Below the pieces are notes generated by a model. It had not been told where the DNA came from. It made no database searches and saw nothing but the letters and a program-made list of their open reading frames with translations. A stretch of 64,000 nucleotides of DNA, taken from the NCBI GenBank assembly GCA_015655125.1, contig JAATFP010000070.1:1-64000 (forward strand), read 5' to 3'. This DNA is from Chitinophagales bacterium. GTDB lineage: Bacteria; Bacteroidota; Bacteroidia; Chitinophagales; Chitinophagaceae. Both the position numbers and the translations under genes were made by a program. Positions 7,041 through 15,800 of this stretch are shown here, piece by piece. Each line of letters opens with the position of its first letter. Position 1 is the stretch's first letter.

Positions 7041-7856
7041 ATGTCTTTAGAAAATCTGACTGCTATCATTACGGAAAGTCACAGCCTGTATTCAGAATAC
7101 CTGGAACGGGAAGTAAAGGTGGATTGTTACATTCCGGCGGTACCCGGACTTTCTTTCAACATCAGTTTGTTATTGATCAACGACGGGCAAGACCTTCCTA
7201 AAATGCCTTTTGATGAGATACTCGACGGACTTATCAACAGCAACCAGATCGAACCTGTTTTTTGTGTGGGACTACATTGTTCGGCGGATCGCAAAAATGA
7301 ATACGGCACGGCCAGGGTTCTCGACTACAAAGGTCGCGGTGCTAAGGCCCTCCAGTATCATTTTTTTGTAATGCAGGAATTGCTGCCATTTCTACGGAAG
7401 ACCTATCATATTTATTCTTTCAGGGAAAAATCTTTCGCCGGTTTTTCACTCGGCGGATTAAGCGCGCTCGACATTGTATGGAACCATGCTGAAGAGTTTG
7501 TAAAAGCAGGCGTGTTCAGCGGCTCGCTCTGGTGGCGCGACAAAGATCATGAAGACGAAGATTTTGATGAGGAAACGGATCGCATCATGCACCGCCAGGT
7601 GCGCGAAGGTGAATATAAACCGTGGTTGAAATTTTTCTTCGAAGTAGGTACGCTTGATGAATCCGGCGACCGCAACAACAATGGCGTTATAGATTCTATC
7701 GATGATACACTAGCGCTTATTACAGAACTCGAACATAAGGGCTACGATCCGGAAACAGACATCAAATACCTCGAGCTGCAGGACGGCCGTCATGATGTAC
7801 CCACCTGGGCGAAAGCTTTTCCCACATTTCTTCTTTGGGCATTCGCACGGCGGTAA
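7041..7856 (+). CDS. Esterase D/Fes-like alpha/beta hydrolase
   Basis: 271 residues from the ATG at 7041 (a TTG nine bases earlier is inside the promoter box). The nucleophile elbow is GFSLGG with Ser136; the C-terminal GRHDVPTW gives the catalytic His. The family covers S-formylglutathione, siderophore and trilactone esterases. An EF-hand-like loop (DRNNNGVIDSID, residues 210-221) with the usual Asp/Asn/Gly/Asp spacing is inserted before the last helix, suggesting calcium binding. There is no signal peptide, so a cytoplasmic enzyme. Divergent from the ATP-grasp and GCS2 ligases, it may hydrolyse or release the product of that pathway; this is inference. Confidence 0.8.
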   Translation: MSLENLTAIITESHSLYSEYLEREVKVDCYIPAVPGLSFNISLLLINDGQDLPKMPFDEILDGLINSNQIEPVFCVGLHCSADRKNEYGTARVLDYKGRGAKALQYHFFVMQELLPFLRKTYHIYSFREKSFAGFSLGGLSALDIVWNHAEEFVKAGVFSGSLWWRDKDHEDEDFDEETDRIMHRQVREGEYKPWLKFFFEVGTLDESGDRNNNGVIDSIDDTLALITELEHKGYDPETDIKYLELQDGRHDVPTWAKAFPTFLLWAFARR

Positions 7857-7886
7857 TCCGTAATTCGTAATTTGGATCCTTTGCAT

Positions 7887-7922
7887 AAAAAAAAACTCCA
7901 TGATTTTCATGGAGCTTTTTTT
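7887..7922. terminator. Bidirectional terminator between esterase and TonB receptor genes
   Basis: 8-bp stem CTCCATGA/TCATGGAG, loop TTT, with nine A on the left and seven T on the right; serves both convergent genes. Confidence 0.85.
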
Positions 7923-7939
7923 ATAATAAAATTCTGAAA

Positions 7940-10900
7940 TTAAAAACGAATCCTGAATTCCAGTTGGCTCAACCATCTTGCAGTGTAAGACGGATTGAAA
8001 CGTTGGTAAACCGTTGGCGCCTTCTGCGTTGTAGGGTTAAATGTATATCTCGGTGTAAGGTTGTTTGCAGCCGTGTAGCTGAAGCCCAGCAAAGAGAAGT
8101 TATCATTGTTTACAACATATTGACGACCCCAGTCCCTGTTGAGGAAGTTGGTGAAGTTGAACATGCTGTAACCGATTTCAGCGCCGTAAGTTTTGTTACC
8201 TACTTTAAGATTGAAAGCCTGCGTGATCTTCATGTCCACGATATTGGTGAACGGAGTGCGGTTGCTGTTTCTTTCCGCGTATGCGCCCCTGTTTTTACTT
8301 AAATATTTATCGTTCTGGATGAATGTTTCAAATGCATCTTTCTGTTGCTGCGGAGTGTAAGTAACCGCTGTTGCACCCGAACCTACCGTAAGGTTCTGGA
8401 ACGTCATAGTCTGCAGCTCTGAAGCTGTCGGAATGTAAACGAGGTCGTTGAAGTTGATACCGTCTCTCACCGCCTGACCGTTATAAACATAACTGAACAA
8501 GCTACCGGATTGGCCCGTGTAAGTGAACGCGATCGTGGTTGCAAGTTTCTTATTGGCATAAGTAAATTTCTTGCTCACATAGCTGAATATCCTGTGACCC
8601 GCGCTGTTGTCGGATTCGGTCAATACCAACGCATTGCGGCCATTCACTGTTTCCATGCTGCTCCACTGGCTGTTGGAAGTAGAACTTTGTGCTTCATTGA
8701 TCACCTGCGACAAACCGTAGTTGTAGGCTGTGAAGAAGTTGAATCCTGTTCTTGTCGATTTATTAACCGATACAGTGAAGTTGTAAGAGAAGCCTTTTTT
8801 ACCGTTCACGTTCCGGATCAGGTAAACACCATTACTGTAAGGGTTGGTACCGTTTGCTTTGATCGGAATGTTTGCAGAAGAAGGATAAACATTTCTTGTA
8901 TCCGGCCCCGTTACCATTTTTAAAGTTGGTGGCAGCAGGTTGATATTCTGATAATAGATATCGTTTATGTTTTTGGTAAGCATGTTTTCCATTGTTACCG
9001 ACCAGCCATCGCCCAAACGTTTGTCGAATGCCACAGAAGCGCGGAACACTTTAGGCATTTTGAATTTGTGAGAGATGAGGTTCAACTGTCCCTTTGCGTT
9101 GTCGAGTGAAATGCCTAATTGCGCGGGCTGGTAAGGAGTAGGTGAGAAACGGATCAGATCCTGGTTATAAATAGCCGTGTTTGAACTGCTGCTTACTGTG
9201 TAACCGCCCGAAGATATGCCGTTGTTGTTATAGATACCGCCTGGCCAAACCATCGGGATACGACCCGCGAACAGGCCCATACCACCGCGAATGGTGAGGT
9301 TTTCGTCAGGAATATTCAAAGTGAATCCGAACCTTGGAGAAAGTGCCAGCGGCACTTTTGGTTTTACGCCCGGAACAGCGCCTTTCAAATCGTAATACTG
9401 AGAAAATTTAGGAAGCGCAGAATCGATCGCAAACTGATCGTATACAGGGTTCGTTACAAACTTGTAGTAATCTGCTCTCACACCAAAAGAAAGACTAAGA
9501 TTTTGATTTACCCGGATATCGTCGTTGATAAACAAGCCTCCTTTGAAAATATTGAATTTTGCTGCAGATTCAGCATCGCTTTCACTTCTGAAAGGCAACA
9601 GCGGGAAGTTTGCAACATAAGAAGTAGGACGACCATTTGCAAAGAATGTTTGGATACCTGTTGCACCACCACTTACATCGTCATACTGGTATGTGCCGGC
9701 GCTGTTGTTGATGAAAAGGTTATATGCCTTGTACGTTTCAGCTTCCACACCCACCATGATATTATTTTTACCAAGGTTGAATTTGAATTGGTCTACGAGG
9801 TTGTAAGTACTTTGCTTAAGGTAATTTAAAGTTGAATTTGCTTCCGTTCCAAAGAAGATCGTGGTGCCGTTACCATCGCCCAGTCTTACAGACGGGATAG
9901 GGTTGTCGCTTCCGATCGGGTCACGGTCATCCAGCACGCCGGTATACGTGAGCAGCAAACGATTGCTCGAGCTTTTACCAATGTTTGATTTTAATTCAGC
10001 TGAAGCGGAATTTGTTTTGGTCGGAAAAACATAACCATTTGTGTTAAACGTAAGAGATGTTGGCGTACTGGCAAAGATCACATCCCGGTTTCCCTTATTA
10101 TAACGATAGCTCAATGCCAGTTTGTTCCTGCTGTTCAGGTTCCAGTCCAGTTTCGCTGTTACGCGGTCCGACGTTGTTTCTGTTTTATTGTTGTCATAAG
10201 TGCCGAGGTTAAAGCCGCTCAAACGCGCAGCAGCAGTATCTTTCAGCCGTTGCAGCGTGGCGGCATCAGAATTGCCCCTATATGTACTGAAATCGAATGG
10301 CTGCGGTGTTTCATCGCGTTGCAATTCTGCACTCAGAAAGAAGAACAATTTATTTTTAATGATCGGTCCGCCTAAAGTGGCACCGTAAGTTTTGTTGCTG
10401 AAAGAAGCGAGTTTTGTTGCCTGATCCTTTGGTCCGGTCGGCGTTTTTCCACTCAGGTCTTCGTTACGGAAAATATAATAAGCCGAACCATGTAATTCAT
10501 TCGTACCTGATTTTGTGATGGCGTTGATAGCGGCACCGGTGAAATTACCCAATGACGCATTATAAGGGGAAAGGGATACCTGAAACTGGTCAATCGCATC
10601 CATTGAAATAGGCGCAATACCCGACTGGCCACCATTTGTACCGGAATAAGCCAGCCCAAATACGTCGTTGTTCACCGCACCATCTATATAAAAAGAGTTG
10701 TAACGAACATTTTGTCCGCCGAACGACATTGCACCTTCACTTGAGGCGCTGCCTGCACTACTCATCTTGAATTGCGGAGTGGTGCGCAGGTAATCCTGCA
10801 GGTTTCTGCCCACGGTGGGTATATTGGCCATTTTTTCGCGGCCGACAGTGGTTTCCGTTCCGCTTCCACGGCTTGTTCTGGTGCCGGCCACAATTACGTT

Positions 10901-11251
10901 GGACAGTTGCTCAGCTTTTACGCTAAGGGTAATATCCACATTCTGGGCGTCGCCAAGGGAAAGATAAATATCTGTTTTTGTATCTGTTTCATAACCTGTA
11001 AAAGTCGTAACAAGAGTATATGGCCCGCCCGGGTTCATATTGCTGATGTCGAAACGGCCGCCCGTACGTGCAGAAGTGGTGTAAACAGTACCCGTGGGAA
11101 CGTGTGTAACTTTGATAGAAGCGCCGGGAAGGCCTTCGCCGGTGCCGCTTTTTACGAGTCCAGAAATACTACCGGTGGTTACCTGCGCCTTCGTTATAAA
11201 AGGCAATGCCAGAACGGCAAAAAGTAGCGGGAGGATTTTTTTCAAATGCAT
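7940..11251 (-). CDS. TonB-dependent outer-membrane receptor, Oar-like
   Basis: 1103 residues from the ATG at 11251, where MHLKKILPLLFAVLALPFITKAQ-type signal sequence begins; the open frame runs 47 residues further up without a leader. Order: signal peptide, carboxypeptidase-regulatory-like beta domain (about 25-110: GSISGLVKSGTGEGLPGASI), TonB plug (about 120-240, VGREKMANIPTVGRNLQDYL), then a long 22-strand barrel ending in LSQLEFRIRF with the terminal aromatic residue. The size and domain order match Oar-type receptors of Bacteroidota and Myxococcota. It takes up a large or scarce substrate across the outer membrane with TonB energy. No SusD partner is adjacent, so the substrate is open. 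Confidence 0.93.
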   Translation of the reverse strand: MHLKKILPLLFAVLALPFITKAQVTTGSISGLVKSGTGEGLPGASIKVTHVPTGTVYTTSARTGGRFDISNMNPGGPYTLVTTFTGYETDTKTDIYLSLGDAQNVDITLSVKAEQLSNVIVAGTRTSRGSGTETTVGREKMANIPTVGRNLQDYLRTTPQFKMSSAGSASSEGAMSFGGQNVRYNSFYIDGAVNNDVFGLAYSGTNGGQSGIAPISMDAIDQFQVSLSPYNASLGNFTGAAINAITKSGTNELHGSAYYIFRNEDLSGKTPTGPKDQATKLASFSNKTYGATLGGPIIKNKLFFFLSAELQRDETPQPFDFSTYRGNSDAATLQRLKDTAAARLSGFNLGTYDNNKTETTSDRVTAKLDWNLNSRNKLALSYRYNKGNRDVIFASTPTSLTFNTNGYVFPTKTNSASAELKSNIGKSSSNRLLLTYTGVLDDRDPIGSDNPIPSVRLGDGNGTTIFFGTEANSTLNYLKQSTYNLVDQFKFNLGKNNIMVGVEAETYKAYNLFINNSAGTYQYDDVSGGATGIQTFFANGRPTSYVANFPLLPFRSESDAESAAKFNIFKGGLFINDDIRVNQNLSLSFGVRADYYKFVTNPVYDQFAIDSALPKFSQYYDLKGAVPGVKPKVPLALSPRFGFTLNIPDENLTIRGGMGLFAGRIPMVWPGGIYNNNGISSGGYTVSSSSNTAIYNQDLIRFSPTPYQPAQLGISLDNAKGQLNLISHKFKMPKVFRASVAFDKRLGDGWSVTMENMLTKNINDIYYQNINLLPPTLKMVTGPDTRNVYPSSANIPIKANGTNPYSNGVYLIRNVNGKKGFSYNFTVSVNKSTRTGFNFFTAYNYGLSQVINEAQSSTSNSQWSSMETVNGRNALVLTESDNSAGHRIFSYVSKKFTYANKKLATTIAFTYTGQSGSLFSYVYNGQAVRDGINFNDLVYIPTASELQTMTFQNLTVGSGATAVTYTPQQQKDAFETFIQNDKYLSKNRGAYAERNSNRTPFTNIVDMKITQAFNLKVGNKTYGAEIGYSMFNFTNFLNRDWGRQYVVNNDNFSLLGFSYTAANNLTPRYTFNPTTQKAPTVYQRFNPSYTARWLSQLEFRIRF

Positions 11252-11522
11252 ATAGTTTGGTTTTTGTAACAGGGCAAAGAAACTAAATAAAACCCTAATA
11301 CTGTTAACATTTGTTAACATTTTTTGTAGCAAATGGGGAATGGGGAATAGTGAAATCTTTAAAGGCTTTGGCGTAATATCCGGAAGTTTCAAAAAATGGA
11401 CGCAACCTGCTTACTGTTGTGGCCGAAAATTGATTAAATCATCGTAGTCTGCCGTCAAAATCAGCAGCACGCAGAAACTTTCGAGATACGAAATCTTCAC
11501 GTTTAATCAACATAAAGCTGTT

Positions 11523-11530
11523 TAACTTTG
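11523..11530 (+). promoter_or_regulatory. -7 promoter box for ribBA
   Basis: TAACTTTG matches TAnnTTTG, 83 nt before the ATG at 11614. The region 11393-11613 was read for a flavin (FMN) riboswitch and none of its conserved blocks were seen. The stretch after the box contains reiterated words (CTGAACCCTAAACG, CTAAAACG, ACTAAAC). Confidence 0.4.
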
Positions 11531-11613
11531 CGTTGGTTTGAATGTGCAGGAGTTAGGCTCACTAAATATCTGAACCCTAAACGCCTCTAAAACGGCAATA
11601 AAAACTAAACTTG

Positions 11614-12819
11614 ATGTTAAATAGAATTCCAGAAGCAATAGAAGACATAAAAAATGGTAAACTGATCATCGTAGTTGATGACGAGGATCGTGAAAATGAA
11701 GGTGATTTTATTACTGCTGCAAGTAATGCAACTCCCGAAATCGTAAATTTTATGAGTAAATACGGCCGCGGGCTGATATGTACGCCGATCACCGAACAAA
11801 AATGTGCAGAACTCGATCTCAAGCCGATGGTAACAGATAATACTTCGCTCCACGAAACTGCCTTTACAGTAAGCATAGATCTACTTGGTAAAGGTTGCAC
11901 AACAGGAATATCTGCGCATGACCGCTCCAAGACCATTCTGGCGCTTGTTGATCCCGCCACCAGGCCGGAAGATTTTGGTCGCCCGGGACATATTTTTCCC
12001 CTACGTGCAAAAACCGGTGGCGTGTTAAGAAGAGCAGGTCATACCGAAGCGGCGGTGGACCTCGCCCGCCTAGCAGGTTTTCCGTCAGCAGGCGTATTGG
12101 TGGAAATTATGAACGAAGACGGCAGCATGGCGCGTTTACCCGAATTAAAGGAAATTGCTGTAAAATTTGATCTTAAGATCATTTCTATTAAGGACCTGAT
12201 CGCTTATCGCCTTGAAACAGAAACGCTGATAGAGGAAGAGGTAAGCGTGCAGATGCCTACCAAATATGGAAACTTCGACCTGATCGCTTTTAAACAAAAA
12301 AATACCGGCGACATCCACCTGGCCATTAAAAAAGGCAACTGGACGAAAGACGAACCGGTATTGGTACGCGTTCACAGCAGTTGCCTTACAGGCGATATAC
12401 TCGGTTCCTACCGCTGCGACTGCGGCGAGCAACTGCATCATTCCCTTGAAAAGATTGAAGCCGAAGGAAAGGGACTCGTTTTATATATGAACCAGGAGGG
12501 GAGGGGAATCGGTCTTATCAATAAACTTAAAGCATACAAGTTGCAGGAACAAGGTTTGGATACAGTGGAGGCCAATCTCGAACTCGGTTTCGGAATGGAC
12601 GAGCGTGACTACGGCGTAGGCGCTCAGATCCTTCGTCACCTTGGTATATCAAAAATGAAACTGATGAGCAACAACCCGCGCAAGCGTGCCGGCCTGCTCG
12701 GCTACGGACTTGAGGTGGTTGACACCGTTCCGATCGAAATGGAACCGAACAAGCACAACGAGAGATATTTGTTTACAAAAAGAGATAAGTTGGGACATGA
12801 AATATTGAACGGGCTTTAA
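11614..12819 (+). CDS. ribBA: Bifunctional 3,4-dihydroxy-2-butanone 4-phosphate synthase / GTP cyclohydrolase II
   Basis: 401 residues, two fused riboflavin enzymes. Residues 1-200 are Rib[12 protein letters not shown] binds metal and ribulose 5-phosphate, and [14 protein letters not shown] is the conserved C-terminal part of that domain. Residues 205-401 are Rib[21 protein letters not shown] provides the three zinc cysteines, and [11 protein letters not shown] the GTP-binding site. Together they supply both precursors of lumazine. A TTG three bases earlier is possible, but ATG at 11614 is preferred. It stands alone here, without other rib genes. Cytoplasmic. Confidence 0.96.
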   Translation: MLNRIPEAIEDIKNGKLIIVVDDEDRENEGDFITAASNATPEIVNFMSKYGRGLICTPITEQKCAELDLKPMVTDNTSLHETAFTVSIDLLGKGCTTGISAHDRSKTILALVDPATRPEDFGRPGHIFPLRAKTGGVLRRAGHTEAAVDLARLAGFPSAGVLVEIMNEDGSMARLPELKEIAVKFDLKIISIKDLIAYRLETETLIEEEVSVQMPTKYGNFDLIAFKQKNTGDIHLAIKKGNWTKDEPVLVRVHSSCLTGDILGSYRCDCGEQLHHSLEKIEAEGKGLVLYMNQEGRGIGLINKLKAYKLQEQGLDTVEANLELGFGMDERDYGVGAQILRHLGISKMKLMSNNPRKRAGLLGYGLEVVDTVPIEMEPNKHNERYLFTKRDKLGHEILNGL

Positions 12820-12826
12820 TCGTCCG

Positions 12827-12864
12827 CACATGTGTCCCGAAGCGGGAGCTTCGGGACACATGTG
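12827..12864. repeat. 17-bp perfect hairpin with GGGA tetraloop
   Basis: CACATGTGTCCCGAAGC at 12827-12843 pairs exactly with 12848-12864, leaving the GNRA-type loop GGGA. There is no T run, so it is not a standard terminator; it lies 7 nt after ribBA and 8 nt before the stop of the convergent TamB gene. It may protect 3' ends or be a REP-like element. Confidence 0.8.
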
Positions 12865-12872
12865 ACAGTTTG

Positions 12873-15800
12873 TTAAGGTTCCACCGTCCGGTTTCGCAAA
12901 CTATCTTCTTGTTCAATCCGCTTTCTGCTCTTAAAAATATCACTCAGCCTGTTGAAATCTTTGCGGTAAGAAAGTTGCACACCGGATCGGTTTCGCTGAC
13001 CACTCGTAATGTCGATACTGGTGCGGTTGAAACCCACCACCCGAATAGAACCATCCTTACTTAATAACCATTCAATAGTGATGTCTGGCGTGAATAATGT
13101 TTTGCGGTTCAGTTGCAACGCATACGGATTGTTGATATCAATATTGCCCCCTACAAGTACGTTCAGCTTATCGCTGAATAATATTTTCAATCCTCCCCTT
13201 ACATTCGCCTGCACGAGGCTGGCGGTGGCTTTGAGATCGAGTGTCGGACTTACGTCTATATAAGAAGAGATCACACCGTTGGTGGCTTTCTGCAGTTGAG
13301 AGTTTAATTTGCTCGTCAGCAAGCTACTGATCATACCGCCGATTGTGTTGGTAGCAAGCGCGACCGTATTCTGCTGTGTAAGAAAACTTTCGCTGCTTCC
13401 TATAAAAGAATTGAAAAGCAGCAGGCTCGCTACCTGGTTGAGCATCATATTTTCATCGGTTTGAAATTCTGCCAGCTTTTTGAGAATGAGGTCGTCGCGG
13501 TTATAATCGCTGTTCTCGGGTAATTTAAATTCAAACCTGATATCCGGTTTCTTCAGTGTTCCGGTGAGATGCGATATGACGATCACATCCGACCGTTGCA
13601 CGGGCGTTGACTGCTGAGTTAATCCGGAGCCGGCTGAAATACTGTTGAGGCTGGTGATATTTACTTTCGTGGCAAGGTATTCCGCGTCGAGGTCGATGAT
13701 CGCTTCATACGGATCACCGTTCCAGGTGATGGAACCTTGTTTAAGCGTAAAAGGCTTTTTGAGGAAAGTTTGAAAGTTAAAAGTATATTCTCCATTTGTA
13801 ATATCATATTTACCGTCCATACGCAACGGTTCTTTATTGCCTACTGTGATATGCAGTTTTCCATTGCCCTGACCTTTGATGACGTCGTTAGTTTCTTCGT
13901 CCAGTATCACATCTACCGTACAAGCCGGATTTGCGGTGATGTTCATATTCAGCATGAAATTCGTCGATTGATCTGCACGTACATCGGCATCCATCTGCGT
14001 ACCGAATTGTATGAATTCAATATAATCTACAAGGTTGCTTTCTTTACCAGCGCCCGTAGGCAGATAAAGATGACTGCTATCTGTTTCGCTTGGCTCGCCA
14101 TCGATGTTCATCTGCAGGTTCGTGAGCGGGCCCTCCATCGTCATCGTAGCCTTGCCGATTACGGTTCCATAAAACTGGCTGTTGTCTTTTTTCAGCGTGT
14201 TCAGCAGCAACATTTTTTGTGTCTCAAATTTCAGTCCTTCGAACGAAAACTGTTTGAAGAACTGATGGTGTAATTTCCCCTGTACCGTGCCGGTATTGTT
14301 GAGCGTATCCTTTAAATTCATAACGCCGAGATCAATCACATCCTCGCCGAAATGGATCGTTTGTTTGTCGAACAGATAACGACATTGCGTAAACGCAATT
14401 TTGAGTGCGCCGTTTGAGATCGTGGCATCACCAAGTATATATTGCCTGCCACCCACGCTGCTTATATTAAGGTTGCTTTCAGCAATACCATCCATCTGGC
14501 TGAAAACAGTTCCGAGAAAGGGTTGCAGGATATTGATGTTAAATCGTTTTGCCAAAAAGTCGATGTTCATGTGATTGTCCAGCGAGTCCTTATAATTGAG
14601 CGATCCATTCAAAGAAAAATCGAAATCCGGCTCCGCCGCATTCGTTTTGAAATTCACTTCACCCGTTGCGATATTTGCATTTGCATCAAGATTAACTTTT
14701 CCCACATAGCTGTTATCCATCCTGAAACTATCGGCTATACCCTGGAACTCGATCATCGTTTTTCCAAACGGATCACGCACTTTAGCGGTGCCACTTAAAA
14801 TACCTTTGAGCGCGGGTTCTGTAAGAAAGAGCGGCGTAAAATCTTCAATCACCACATTTTTCAGATTCGCCACAAGGTGCGTATCATCCGTTACATCATC
14901 CAGTTCCGTGGAGATGACGATTTGTTCGTTATCGTGCGCAAACTTCACCTCATTGGCATCGATGTAATTTTTCCGTACGGTTATTTCGCCGTCTTTTTCG
15001 AGTGTCCATTTTTTATTGTTCACCACAAAGGAAGATGGAAAGAAATGCACCTTAACGCCATCCGTCAGGGTCTGGACACTGGCATTCAGTTCGGCATCGT
15101 TGAGCGTTTTGCTGGCCCGCGTGGTGAGATTTATCAGCGAAACATTGTCATGTGCAGCAAGTTTCAGTTTCGAATCCGGCAAATGAAAACTATCGCTTAA
15201 TGTGAGGTCGCCCACGGAAATGTCCGCATGCAAAGTATCGCGGTTGCCGTCGCCCTGTAATATTACATCGTCGAATATCTTGCCATCGTAACTGAATTGC
15301 GGAACGGCGGCATTTACCTTTAATTCATAGCTGTCAAGTTTCAGGCTCCCGGATACGGTGGAGTTGTTGAAACCGCCAAGGCGTTTGTCAAACAATTTCA
15401 GGTATTGTTCGATATTGTTCGTTTTTATACTGAATACAAAATCCTGGTTTGCCACCGGATGTTTGGGCAGTTCGATGTATGAAGGGTAATATTTTCCCAG
15501 GAAAACTTTGAATGCGTCGGGCAATTGCATGATCTTGAACTGGCCGGTGATGGAAGCATCCAATTCGTTGGATTGAACCGTGAGTTTTTTATCATCTCCG
15601 ATCATCTCCGACGTTACGGTAAGTGAATCAAACGACAGCCGGGTGCTGTCCGCTTCGAGTGTGGCACTGTAGACGCGCGCATTACCGAGGAAGTTGTCGA
15701 TATTGTTGCCGGTAAAGTTAAGGCTGAACATTCCCGAGAATGCCATGTTCTCATTCATCAATTTCAGGTTCTTCAGGTTGGCTTTCTGTACGTCGGCTAT

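Noticed and set aside
11393..11613. FMN riboswitch upstream of ribBA
   Set aside because: None of the conserved FMN aptamer blocks could be found; only a promoter box and reiterated words are present.
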